From positions 110,001 to 174,000 of the forward strand of contig CAMYLR010000003.1 in NCBI GenBank assembly GCA_947259315.1: DNA of 64,000 nucleotides, in the 5' to 3' direction. A program made the position numbers and the translations under genes. Of this stretch, positions 1-8,491 are shown one piece after another. The notes beneath the pieces were generated by a model. That model had not been told where the DNA came from. It worked only from the letters and a program-made list of their open reading frames with translations, and ran no database searches. The stretch is from an uncultured Gemmatimonadales bacterium. GTDB taxonomy: Bacteria; Gemmatimonadota; Gemmatimonadetes; JACCXV01; JAHWKZ01. Every line of letters begins with the position of its first letter. Position 1 is the first letter of the stretch.

Positions 1-1
1 A

Positions 2-1651
2 TACACCAACAACTCACCCGACTCGCTGTCGTACCTCTGGATACAGCTCGATCAAAATTTGTTCGCGCTCGGTAGTCGCGGCGCGCAAGCGTTCCCGGAA
101 GAAGGCCGGTTTGGTGGTGCAGGCCCGGGTGGTGGTTATGAGATCTCGGCGGTGACATCCGGCGGGGCTCCACTAGACCATCGCATCAACGACACGCTCA
201 TGCGGGTCGACTTGGCGAGCCCGGTTGCGCCCGGTGGCACGACGACGCTGTCGATCGACTGGAGCTTTCAGGTTCCCGTGAGCGGCGCCGATCGGATGGG
301 GCGCGATGGCAATCTGTACCTCTTGGCACAGTGGTATCCCCGGCTGGCGGTGTACGACGATGTGAACGGGTGGAATACCATGCCCTACCTGGGCCAAGGC
401 GAGTTCTATCTCGAATACGGCGACTTCGATGTGGAGTTGACGGTTCCGGCGACGTATTTCGTGGGCGCCACCGGGTCGCTCTTGAATCCCGAGGAGGTGT
501 TGACCGCGACCCAACGCGAGAGGTTGGTCCTGGCACGTGAAGGTGGAGAGGTCGTAAACGTGGTCACCGAGTCGGAGTTCACCGACATAACAGCGATCCG
601 ACCGCGTACCGACGGCTCACTGACGTGGCGCTTTCGGGCCGAGAACGTGCGCGATTTCGCTTGGGGAGCGAGTCCCCGGTTCGCTTGGGACGCCACCAGC
701 CACGGCAACACGCTGATCCACTCCCTCTATCGGCCCAGCGCGCGAGCGTGGCGCGAGGTCGCTCAGATGAGCCGACACTCGATCGCGTTTTACTCCGAGT
801 ACCTGGGCGAGTATCCGTACCCGACGGCGACCGCGATCGAGGGACCGGTGTTTGGCATGGAGTACCCGATGGTCATCTTTGTGGCGCCCGAGGCCGACCG
901 CGAAACGTTGTTCGACATCATCGATCACGAGTGGGGCCACATGTGGTTTCCGATGATCGTCGGCACGGACGAGCGACGCTATGCGTGGATGGACGAAGGG
1001 TTCGACACGTTTATCAACCAGTTGAGCAAGCAGGAGTATTTCCCGGAGAGTGAGCCCGAGCTCCTGAACGTGGCGCAGTACGCGACCGCGATCCGGACCT
1101 ACGAGGAGCAGCCGATGGGGATCGCGCCTGACGCCTACGATCCGCGCACGCCGGCGCTCGGGATCGCGGCCTACACCAAACCGGCGGTCATGCTGAATGC
1201 GCTACGGGGTTTGGTCGGCGCCGACCCGTTTGACGCGGCGTTGAAGCGTTACTTCGAGGTATGGTCGTACAAGCACCCACAACCGGCTGACTTTTTCCGA
1301 TTGATCGAAGATGAGGTCGGGATGGAGTTGGGTTGGTTCTGGCACAATTGGATCTACACGACCGGCACCAGTGACGTGGCGATCCTGGGAGTCGACCAAA
1401 ACCGCAACAGCGAGAGTTGGACGGTGGTCGTGTCGGTCGACCAGCGCGGGGATCTTCTGATGCCGGCGGTGGTCGTGGCGACCACGGTGGATGGGGCGAG
1501 TGACACCGTCACGATTCCCGTTGATGCGTTCTATGGCACCGATCGCGCGGCGGCCACGCTCACTCTTCCGGACCGCGCGGAACGAATCACCGTCAATGGT
1601 GGTCCTGACTGGGGCGACATCAACCCGCAGAACAACACCTGGGAGCGCTAG
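2..1651 (+). CDS. M1 family zinc aminopeptidase, 5' end outside window
   Basis: The frame is open from the first bases of the window, so the N-terminus lies upstream. The zinc site HEWGH is encoded at 926-940, and the third ligand Glu lies in WMDEGFDTF, giving the M1 spacing HExxH-x18-E. The segment FGMEYP just before it stands where M1 enzymes carry the GAMEN exopeptidase loop. The C-terminal 150 residues look like a beta-rich domain. Known role of the family: release of N-terminal residues from peptides. The rest of the window (M20, M19, DUF885, peptide ABC transporter) fits a peptide-degrading lifestyle. Location, probably periplasmic, cannot be judged without the N-terminus. Confidence 0.92.
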   Translation, partial: YTNNSPDSLSYLWIQLDQNLFALGSRGAQAFPEEGRFGGAGPGGGYEISAVTSGGAPLDHRINDTLMRVDLASPVAPGGTTTLSIDWSFQVPVSGADRMGRDGNLYLLAQWYPRLAVYDDVNGWNTMPYLGQGEFYLEYGDFDVELTVPATYFVGATGSLLNPEEVLTATQRERLVLAREGGEVVNVVTESEFTDITAIRPRTDGSLTWRFRAENVRDFAWGASPRFAWDATSHGNTLIHSLYRPSARAWREVAQMSRHSIAFYSEYLGEYPYPTATAIEGPVFGMEYPMVIFVAPEADRETLFDIIDHEWGHMWFPMIVGTDERRYAWMDEGFDTFINQLSKQEYFPESEPELLNVAQYATAIRTYEEQPMGIAPDAYDPRTPALGIAAYTKPAVMLNALRGLVGADPFDAALKRYFEVWSYKHPQPADFFRLIEDEVGMELGWFWHNWIYTTGTSDVAILGVDQNRNSESWTVVVSVDQRGDLLMPAVVVATTVDGASDTVTIPVDAFYGTDRAAATLTLPDRAERITVNGGPDWGDINPQNNTWER

Positions 1652-1732
1652 CGGCTAGGAGACTTCGGCCCCGCGTGAGGTCGTTCTGGTGACGCGTGAT
1701 TCTGAGCGCGGGGTGTTCATGGTGGTGGGCCG

Positions 1733-2326
1733 GTGACGATTCTGGAGTTGGCGCTGATCGAGAACTGGTGGCTCGGACCGTTGGCCACGGTAGCGGTCCA
1801 CGTTTCGGACTACTACCTCACCATTCATTCCGCGCGTCTGTATCACGCCGGCGGCAAAGACCACATGGAAGTCGAAGGCAGCTATGAGCTCAATCCGACC
1901 TTCGAGGCGGACATCGACTCCTTGCGGCTGCTGAGTCCAAGACTGTTTCTGATCATGGCTCTCACGATCGCGTTCCTCGTCCTGGTCTGGCTCCTCAGCG
2001 TGGGCTGGGAGTCAGTACTCCCGGTCGAATTCTACTTCTTTGTGCTGGGGTCCTTCGTGTGCCTGCAGGGTCCTATCCACGTCCGGCACATCCACAACCT
2101 GGTGCTATTTCGTCACGCAGTCGGCGGCCAAGGTGTATCGGGCAGTGTCAGGTTCGATCGTTGGCTGAGCCTCGAGATCTCGGCGGCTGGGATGTTGATG
2201 GCTTCGGCGTTCTTTCTCATCTGGTTTCTGCTCACGGGCAGCTGGTTTCTTCTCGGCGGAACGATGAGTTGCGCTGTCGTGGCTATCAGACAGCGACGGC
2301 TCGGCAGGCAAGCACGGCAGAGCTAA
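1733..2326 (+). CDS. Unknown integral membrane protein
   Basis: This 197-residue protein matches no family I recognise. It starts at GTG, preceded by a weak GGTGG. Hydrophobic stretches lie at about residues 70-90, 97-116 and 148-172, with a further weaker one near 175-188. The C-terminus is basic (RQRRLGRQARQS). The N-terminal third is polar with several His and Asp/Glu residues. It follows the M1 peptidase by about 80 bases on the same strand and may be cotranscribed. It ends 18 bases from the convergent methyltransferase. The coding call rests on length, coherent membrane segments and the lack of a better frame. Confidence 0.7.
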   Translation: MTILELALIENWWLGPLATVAVHVSDYYLTIHSARLYHAGGKDHMEVEGSYELNPTFEADIDSLRLLSPRLFLIMALTIAFLVLVWLLSVGWESVLPVEFYFFVLGSFVCLQGPIHVRHIHNLVLFRHAVGGQGVSGSVRFDRWLSLEISAAGMLMASAFFLIWFLLTGSWFLLGGTMSCAVVAIRQRRLGRQARQS

Positions 2327-2344
2327 TCAGCGACGTAGTCTTAT

Positions 2345-2908
2345 TCACGCCAAGTCGGTGACTTCCGGCTTTAGGAATCGGTGTGTGTAGCCCCACGGTC
2401 GCCCAGCACCGTAGTCGAACACGAACCGCTCGCGGCGGGTCAGCTCGTGGAGAATCGGCGGCGAGATGTAGTCAGGGTCGATGCGCATCTCACCGACCAC
2501 GAGTGGGCTGCCGGCTTTCAGGACGCGCCAGATCTCGCGCAGACAAAAGGCCCGATTCTCGACTTCGCCCAGCACGGTGAAGAGCAGCGCACCATCGAAC
2601 GAACGATCCCCGTACGGCAGCGCCATCGCGTTGGCCTGGACGTAGTCGGCGTTCCAGAGAAACTGGGTGCGCAACTTATGGCGCGCCCTGACCAGCATTT
2701 CGCGCTGGACGTCGACTGTCTGAAGCCGGCTGTTCCCGGTCCGTTTAGCGATCTCGGCGCTGAAGAACCCTGGCCCGGGACCGACTTCGAGCACTCGCGA
2801 GTCCGGCGATGGGCTCAACAGCCCGACCACCTTGGCAGGGTCGGAGAAGACGCGGCGCAGCGGGTTGTCGAGAACCCACCAGAGCCGGGCTGGGCATGGG
2901 CCACTCAT
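2345..2908 (-). CDS. Class I SAM-dependent methyltransferase
   Basis: A 187-residue protein with the SAM-binding motif I (VLEVGPGPG, about residues 39-47), an acidic motif II region (LQTVDVQREML) and the typical NADYVQANAMALPYGDRSFDG segment of methyltransferase domain 11 proteins. The C-terminal part is short, so the substrate is not predictable; UbiE-like small-molecule methylation is one option. The start ATG lies just after the stop of the upstream binding-protein gene (TGA-C-ATG), so it is the last gene of the dedA / binding protein / methyltransferase operon. Confidence 0.85.
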   Translation of the reverse strand: MSGPCPARLWWVLDNPLRRVFSDPAKVVGLLSPSPDSRVLEVGPGPGFFSAEIAKRTGNSRLQTVDVQREMLVRARHKLRTQFLWNADYVQANAMALPYGDRSFDGALLFTVLGEVENRAFCLREIWRVLKAGSPLVVGEMRIDPDYISPPILHELTRRERFVFDYGAGRPWGYTHRFLKPEVTDLA

Positions 2909-2909
2909 G

Positions 2910-4496
2910 TCATTCGCTTCTCAACCCCACGTCGATCCATTTGATGCCGTAGAATACTTGTGGAATCCGGTACCCGTCGACCCATGGCTGAACGATGTCG
3001 GCGTCCACCGGATGCACGGTGAAGATCCACGGCGCTTCGGATTGGATCACCGAGTCGGCTTGGGCGTACATCGCAACTCTCTGGGTCTCGTCCAAGGTGG
3101 CTCGAGCGGTCAGGATCAGCGAATCGACGGTGGCGTTCGAGAAGAACGCCGCGTTGCCGCCGGCGCCGGCCATCTGGCTGTAGAAGAGTGGGTAGAGGAA
3201 GTTCTCGGCGTCGGGGTAGTCGGCATACCAGTTCGCGAGGTACGCGTCGAGCTCTCCCTGCTCCATCGCTTGACGAACAGCGGTCCAATCGCGTTGACGG
3301 AGGTTCATCGAGACCCCGACCTCGGCTAGGTTCGCTTGCACGGCCTCGAGAAATCGCTGGTTCAGGGCGAGCGTTCTAAAGAAAACATCGAATGAAAGAT
3401 CGGTCGCGCCGGCTTCGGCCAGCATATCCCTAGCCCTGTCGGGGTCGTAACGGTACGGCTCGCCACCATCCCGGAAACCCGGCAAGCCAGGTGGGATCGG
3501 GCCGTGCGATCGTACCATCTCCGAGGGGTAGATCGCGTCGGCGATCCCGGTAACGTCGATGGCGTGGTTGAGCGCTTGTCGCACTCTGGGGTCGCTGAAC
3601 TTTTCCTTGTCGTTGTTGAGCGCCAAGTAATAGGTGATCAACGCGGGTCGCGTGTGGACGTAAGCTTCCCAGCCCGGGTTGGTGGCGAACCGGTCGTACT
3701 CGGGCTTGGGAAACTCGTTCAGATCGGCCCAGTCGAGGTTGCCACGTTCAAACTCAGCGATGACGGTGGTCGTCTCGGGGATGATGCGGATCTCCATCCC
3801 ATCGGCCTTTGGTCGGCCGCCGTGGTAGCGCGTGTTCGCGGTCAATCGAATGACGTCGTCGTGGGCCCACGACTCGAAGACCCAGGGGCCAGTCCCGACC
3901 GGGGCTTCCGAGAAGCCATCGCCCTTGCTATCGACCTCCTCGCGAGGCACGACGTGGGCCGCCGGCATCGCGAGCAACGAGAGAAACGGAGCGAATGGCT
4001 GTGTCAACCGGATCTCGACCCGGTCACTACCGATCGCGCGGACACCGGTCAGCGTTGTGGCTTCGCCGTCGAGCATCTCTTTGGCGCCGACGATGAACTC
4101 GAACACCCAGGTCAACGGGCTGGTGTTCTCCGGTCTTAGCGCTCGCTCGAACGAGTACTTGACATCCGCAGCGGTGAGCCGACGGCCGTTGTGGAAGACG
4201 ACGTCGTCGCGAAGCGTGAACCGGTAGCGAGTCCCGTCGTCCGAGATCTCCCACTCCGACGCCAGGTTGGGTTGAATCTCGTCGTTCGCGTATTGCACCA
4301 AGCCGTCGTACAGGTAAACGACCATCCGGCCGCGGTACACGTCAACCGCCTGGATGGGGTCCAGGCTCGCTGGATCGGATTCGAGGTAGAGCCTCAGGAC
4401 GTTGCGGTCGACGACACTGGACTGCGGCCCGCCGGCGCCACAGGCGGCCATGATTAGCGCGCTCATGACAAATGCGATACTACTCGTCCTGCCCAT
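2910..4496 (-). CDS. Peptide ABC transporter substrate-binding lipoprotein (SBP family 5)
   Basis: A 528-residue family-5 solute-binding protein (DppA/OppA type). It has a short signal peptide ending in MAAC, so it should be lipid-anchored. Family marks are LRLYLESDPASLDPIQ near the N-terminus, DDGTRYRFTLRDDVVFHNG and VKYSFERAL, and near the end the ADYPDAENFLYPLFYS segment. SD GAGG sits just before the ATG. No permease or ATPase gene is adjacent, so it is an orphan binding protein that may feed the transporter at 29-37 kb. The start overlaps the end of the upstream dedA gene by 17 bases. Confidence 0.93.
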   Translation of the reverse strand: MGRTSSIAFVMSALIMAACGAGGPQSSVVDRNVLRLYLESDPASLDPIQAVDVYRGRMVVYLYDGLVQYANDEIQPNLASEWEISDDGTRYRFTLRDDVVFHNGRRLTAADVKYSFERALRPENTSPLTWVFEFIVGAKEMLDGEATTLTGVRAIGSDRVEIRLTQPFAPFLSLLAMPAAHVVPREEVDSKGDGFSEAPVGTGPWVFESWAHDDVIRLTANTRYHGGRPKADGMEIRIIPETTTVIAEFERGNLDWADLNEFPKPEYDRFATNPGWEAYVHTRPALITYYLALNNDKEKFSDPRVRQALNHAIDVTGIADAIYPSEMVRSHGPIPPGLPGFRDGGEPYRYDPDRARDMLAEAGATDLSFDVFFRTLALNQRFLEAVQANLAEVGVSMNLRQRDWTAVRQAMEQGELDAYLANWYADYPDAENFLYPLFYSQMAGAGGNAAFFSNATVDSLILTARATLDETQRVAMYAQADSVIQSEAPWIFTVHPVDADIVQPWVDGYRIPQVFYGIKWIDVGLRSE

Positions 4497-5115
4497 ATTC
4501 CTCTTCCAGCTGATGCTCGCGCTTACGGTGGAGGAGCCAGATCACGAGCACAACGCCAACCACGAACGCGACGGTGCCACCCCAACCGAGATAGCGTTCG
4601 ATAACGTTCCACGAGGCGCCAAAGAAGTAGCCGACCAACGTAAACGTCGTGCCCCAAACGATACACGACAGCACGCTCCACGGCAGGAATCTCCAGTACG
4701 ACATGTGGCTGATGCCGGCGACTACCGGTCCGAATGATCGAAGGATCGACATAAAGCGCCCGATAAAGACCGTCTTGCCACCGTGATGATTGTAATAGTG
4801 CTCGGTGGCGCGTAACCGTTTTGCGTCGAAGAAGAAATACCGACCGAAACGGCTGATTACTTGGTGACCGTAAGTGCGACCAAGCAAATAGCCGACCTGG
4901 TCGCCAGCGAACGCGCCGACGATGGCGATCAATCCCACCGCCCAGGGATCGAGCACTCCTCGAAAAGCGTAGAAACCGGACAACACGATCACCGTCTCGC
5001 CCGGAGCGATTAGACCGAGAAAGGCACTCGTCTCGAGGAACGTCACGAGAAACAGCGTCAGGTATCCGTATTGGTCGAGAAACGGGACGACGAGCTCTAG
5101 GATGCGCTCTTGCAT
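4480..5115 (-). CDS. DedA family membrane protein
   Basis: A 211-residue multi-pass membrane protein. It carries DedA marks: LIAPGETVIVLSGFYA with the conserved acidic residue in the first membrane half-hairpin, GAFAGDQVGYLLGR, and the Arg/Pro-rich GRFMSILRSFGPVVAGISHM segment. DedA proteins are known or proposed lipid scramblases or transporters needed for undecaprenyl phosphate recycling and envelope homeostasis. The C-terminus is charged and cytoplasmic-looking. It is the first gene of the minus-strand operon, with SD GAGAGG close to the ATG, and is divergent from the octaheme cytochrome gene across a 142-base region. Confidence 0.93.
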   Translation of the reverse strand: MQERILELVVPFLDQYGYLTLFLVTFLETSAFLGLIAPGETVIVLSGFYAFRGVLDPWAVGLIAIVGAFAGDQVGYLLGRTYGHQVISRFGRYFFFDAKRLRATEHYYNHHGGKTVFIGRFMSILRSFGPVVAGISHMSYWRFLPWSVLSCIVWGTTFTLVGYFFGASWNVIERYLGWGGTVAFVVGVVLVIWLLHRKREHQLEEEYGQDE

Positions 5116-5257
5116 GGCCTCTCATAAGTCAGCACTGGTCACGGCCGCGTGATGGTCGCGGCGCCAAGGTATTCTCCGTGCCCTGTGTTCGGTACTCGGG
5201 CGGCGCTAAACTACCACTACAATCGTATTCTCATGGGTTCGGCCGAGGGGGGGTCTC

Positions 5258-6505
5258 GTGAAGCGCTTGCCGGTGTTCGCCGTTTTGACCATCGCATTCG
5301 TCTCCATTCCAACTCTCATCCATGCACAGTCCTCGATCTGTCGCGACTGCCACGCACAGAACACGCCTGGGATTGTGACCGATTGGGAGGCCAGTAAGCA
5401 TGGCGCCCGTGGCGTCGATTGCGCTGTCTGCCATGGTGGCGACCATACGTCGGCCGCCACGGTGGAGCTGGCCAAGATCCCCACACCGGAAACCTGTGCC
5501 ACTTGTCACGCCGATCGGGTCGAGCAGTTCAAGAGCGGTAAGCACGCCGCCGCATGGGCCGCCTTGAACGCGATGCCCACCACCCACTGGATGCCCATGG
5601 CGCTGAGCCAAGGCATGAAGGGTTGCGGCGGATGCCACAAGATTGGGATCAAGACGGAAGAAGAAATCGCGGCCCTCAAGCAGGAGGGCGGAGGGTTCGG
5701 CGTGGCCTCCTGCGACGCCTGCCACACCCGGCACCTGTTCTCGGTGGAGGAAGCCAGACAGCCCCAGGCCTGCCAGACCTGCCACATGGGCTTCGACCAT
5801 CCGCAGTGGGAGATGTACTCCGGGTCGAAGCACGGGGTGCGCTATCTCCTGAAACAGAATGGCATTCTGCCCGAGACCGCCGCGGCCCCCACCTGCCAGA
5901 CCTGCCACATGCAGGAGGGCAACCACGAGGTGAGGACCGCGTGGGGGTTCCTGGCCGTCCGGCTGCCCATGCCGGACGACGAAGAATGGGCCGCCGACCG
6001 CGCGACTGTCCTCCAGGCGCTTGGCGTGCTCGACCCGGACGGGAACCCCACCGACCGGCTCGACGTGGTAAGAGCCGCTGACGTGGCCCGGCTCACCGAG
6101 GAAGATTGGCAGCGGGAACGCGACAAGATGCTCGCCACCTGTGGCCAGTGTCACTCGGCCAACTTCGCCAAGGGCGAACTGGAGAAGGGCGACGACATGA
6201 TCCGCCAGGCTGACCGGCTCATGGCCGAGGCGATCCGGATCGTGGCCGCTCTTTATAAGGACGGCCTGCTCGAAAAGCCGGAGGCGTACGCCTACCCGTT
6301 CCCGGATCTTCTGACCTTCCACGACGCCCCTACGGCAATCGAGCAGAAACTGTTCGTCATGTTCCTCGAGCACCGCATGCGAACGTTCCAGGGCACGTTC
6401 CACGCGAGCCCGGACTACGCCCTCTGGTACGGGTGGAGCGAGATGGTGCGCGACCTGACGGAGATCAAGGAGTTGGCTAAGGAGATGAGGGCCGTTGAAG
6501 ACTGA
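5258..6505 (+). CDS. Octaheme c-type cytochrome, hydroxylamine oxidoreductase-like
   Basis: A 415-residue exported protein with signal peptide (about 1-23, ending IHAQ) and eight CxxCH haem sites at residues 28, 55, 80, 123, 152, 172, 213 and 295. The long gap before the eighth site and the C-terminal helical part (PDYALWYGWSE near 385-395) fit the HAO / octaheme reductase fold. It is shorter than classic HAO (about 550 residues). It may oxidise hydroxylamine or reduce nitrite or hydroxylamine; the sequence alone does not decide, because the haem-crosslinking Tyr must be placed by alignment. GTG start after a G-rich SD. Alanine codons favour GCC, unlike the next gene. No small quinol-oxidising cytochrome lies beside it. 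Its end overlaps the amidohydrolase start by 11 bases. Confidence 0.85.
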   Translation: MKRLPVFAVLTIAFVSIPTLIHAQSSICRDCHAQNTPGIVTDWEASKHGARGVDCAVCHGGDHTSAATVELAKIPTPETCATCHADRVEQFKSGKHAAAWAALNAMPTTHWMPMALSQGMKGCGGCHKIGIKTEEEIAALKQEGGGFGVASCDACHTRHLFSVEEARQPQACQTCHMGFDHPQWEMYSGSKHGVRYLLKQNGILPETAAAPTCQTCHMQEGNHEVRTAWGFLAVRLPMPDDEEWAADRATVLQALGVLDPDGNPTDRLDVVRAADVARLTEEDWQRERDKMLATCGQCHSANFAKGELEKGDDMIRQADRLMAEAIRIVAALYKDGLLEKPEAYAYPFPDLLTFHDAPTAIEQKLFVMFLEHRMRTFQGTFHASPDYALWYGWSEMVRDLTEIKELAKEMRAVED

Positions 6506-8243
6506 GCACGTTCCACCCCGAGGCTCACATCGCATCTGGCTGCTGGCTTGGGCATTGACGCTTTGCGTCGTGATGGTGACGGTGACGACCGCCGGGGCTC
6601 AAGAGACGGCCGATCAGATCATCACCAACGGTGTCATCTACACGATGGACGAAGAGATCCCCAGCGCTGAGGCGATGGCGATCTCGGGTGGACGAGTTAT
6701 CGCGGTTGGAGCGGCCGACGAGATAGAGACGCACCGCGGTCCCAACACCCGGGTCGAGGATCTCGGCGGTCGCACGATGATCCCGGGACTGATCGATGCG
6801 CACGCGCACGCGATCGGCTTGGGGTTTGCGCTGCGGGCGCTCGATCTGCTGGGCACGTCGAGTGCCGAAGAGATCGCTGAGATGGTAGGCGCCGTCTCGG
6901 AGACACGCGCCGCCGGCGAGTGGATCACCGGCAGAGGATGGGATCAGAACGATTGGTCGGTGCAGGAGTTCCCGACACGCGAGCTGCTCGACGAGGTCGC
7001 TTGGGATCGACCCGTCTATCTGACGCGTGTCGATGGCCACGCGGCGTGGGTCAACACGCGGGCGCTCGAGCTTGCAGGTGTGACGGCCGAGACACCCGAG
7101 CCGGACGGCGGCAAGATCTTGCGCGACGATGACGGCGAGCCGACGGGCGTGCTCGTCGATAACGCGATGGCGTTGGTTTTTGACGAGATCCCCGCACCCG
7201 ACGAGGCTGAGTACGCGGCGCGCCTCGAGGCGGCGCAGAACCACTTGCTCTCGCTCGGTGTCACCGGCGTGCACACGATGGGCGACGGTCGCGAGAGCGT
7301 CGAGGCATACCACGCGTGGGCTCGAGCCGGGAAGCTCAAACCACGCATCGTGGTGTACGTGGATGGGTGGGACAAGGAGATCCTCGACTGGCTGAGCGAG
7401 CACGGCGGCCCGGCAGCGTTCGAGGATCCTCACTTTCGGGTCGCGGGTGTGAAGCTCTACGCGGATGGCGCGCTCGGCAGTCGGGGCGCAGCCCTGCTCG
7501 AGCCTTACAGCGATGATCCCGCCAACGAAGGTTTGTTGCGCACCCGGCCCGACACGTTGGCAGCCGACCTGACGCGGGTGGTTGGTCTTGGGCTCCAGCC
7601 GGCCATTCATGCGATCGGCGATCGTGGCAACCGCGTGGCGCTGGCTGCGATCGCAGCCGCATACGACGTCTATCCGCCCGATCACGACGACGTCGATCTG
7701 GCGTGGAAGCGTCCTCGCATCGAACATGCCCAGGTGATAGCCCTCGATGACATCGATCGATTCATTGATCTCGGCGTGATCGCTTCGATGCAGCCGACCC
7801 ACGCGACCAGCGACATGTACTGGGCCGAGGATCGGGTGGGGCCGGACCGGATCGGTGGCGCTTACGCGTGGCGAAAGCTACGACGCGCCGAAGTTCACAT
7901 CGCGTGTGGGAGCGATTTTCCGGTCGAGAGCGCGAACCCGTTCTACGGACTCTACGCCGCGGTGACCCGGCAGGATCGAGAGGGTTGGCCGGAAGGCGGA
8001 TGGTATCCGGAAGAGCGTATGACCCGCGAAGAAGCGTTGGCCTGTTTTACACGCGACGCCGCGTACGCAGCGGGGATGGAGACCGAGGTCGGAACTCTCT
8101 CGCCGGGCAAGTGGGCCGATTACTTGGTGCTCGACCGCGACTTCATGCTCATACCCGACGGTGATGTGTGGCGGGTGGAGGTTTTGCGTACGGTGATTGG
8201 CGGTGAGGTGGTGTACGAGGCGCCGTCGAGCGAAGGCGAGTGA
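6495..8243 (+). CDS. Exported amidohydrolase family 3 (YtcJ-like)
   Basis: A 582-residue metal-dependent hydrolase. The N-terminal signal sequence (about residues 12-34, ending in AGAQ) predicts export. The amidohydrolase core shows GRTMIPGLIDAHAHAIG with the metal-binding HxH, HAIGDRGN, a QPTHATSDM segment and the GSDFPVESANPFYGLYAAVT segment typical of the YtcJ group. C-terminal DYLVLDRDFM belongs to the small beta domain. The substrate of this group is mostly unknown. TTG start at 6495 inside the end of the cytochrome gene suggests translational coupling. Its stop directly abuts the stop of a convergent small gene with no spacer. Confidence 0.92.
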   Translation: MKTEHVPPRGSHRIWLLAWALTLCVVMVTVTTAGAQETADQIITNGVIYTMDEEIPSAEAMAISGGRVIAVGAADEIETHRGPNTRVEDLGGRTMIPGLIDAHAHAIGLGFALRALDLLGTSSAEEIAEMVGAVSETRAAGEWITGRGWDQNDWSVQEFPTRELLDEVAWDRPVYLTRVDGHAAWVNTRALELAGVTAETPEPDGGKILRDDDGEPTGVLVDNAMALVFDEIPAPDEAEYAARLEAAQNHLLSLGVTGVHTMGDGRESVEAYHAWARAGKLKPRIVVYVDGWDKEILDWLSEHGGPAAFEDPHFRVAGVKLYADGALGSRGAALLEPYSDDPANEGLLRTRPDTLAADLTRVVGLGLQPAIHAIGDRGNRVALAAIAAAYDVYPPDHDDVDLAWKRPRIEHAQVIALDDIDRFIDLGVIASMQPTHATSDMYWAEDRVGPDRIGGAYAWRKLRRAEVHIACGSDFPVESANPFYGLYAAVTRQDREGWPEGGWYPEERMTREEALACFTRDAAYAAGMETEVGTLSPGKWADYLVLDRDFMLIPDGDVWRVEVLRTVIGGEVVYEAPSSEGE

Positions 8244-8474
8244 CTACTTGTTGGGGTTGGCCAGCCGTTCCAACGTTACAGTGTCCCACAGCGCACGAAT
8301 GTGACTGTTGATTCGCTGCTCTGCGCGAGCCTGATAGAACGGCGTCACTATACCTTCCCAGACACCCTGGTCGAGCAGCTTGAGAGCACGGCGCTGACGC
8401 AAGCCGGCCTCCTGCAAATCGTCAGCGGCGAAGACAGCAGCGATCGCGCGTTCGATCTCGATCTGGTCAGGCAT
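8244..8474 (-). CDS. Small hypothetical protein, 76 residues
   Basis: I do not recognise this protein. With the ATG at 8474 it is 76 residues and reads as an alpha-helical acidic-then-basic protein (IEIERAIAAVFAADDLQEAG, then RRALKLLDQG). A TACCTT hexamer on the minus strand at 8482-8487 lies 7 bases from this ATG and could be a -10 box for a leaderless message. A longer reading to 8582 would overlap the divergent cupin gene and adds low-complexity Arg/Pro residues, so I prefer the short form. It ends head-on against the amidohydrolase gene with no gap. Confidence 0.55.
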   Translation of the reverse strand: MPDQIEIERAIAAVFAADDLQEAGLRQRRALKLLDQGVWEGIVTPFYQARAEQRINSHIRALWDTVTLERLANPNK

Positions 8475-8491
8475 GGGGGGCAAGGTATTCG

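Noticed and set aside
5231-7802. Long open frames on the minus strand opposite the cytochrome and amidohydrolase genes
   Set aside because: They mirror real genes on the plus strand with haem motifs and amidohydrolase motifs; their translations are Arg/His/Gly-rich with no family features.
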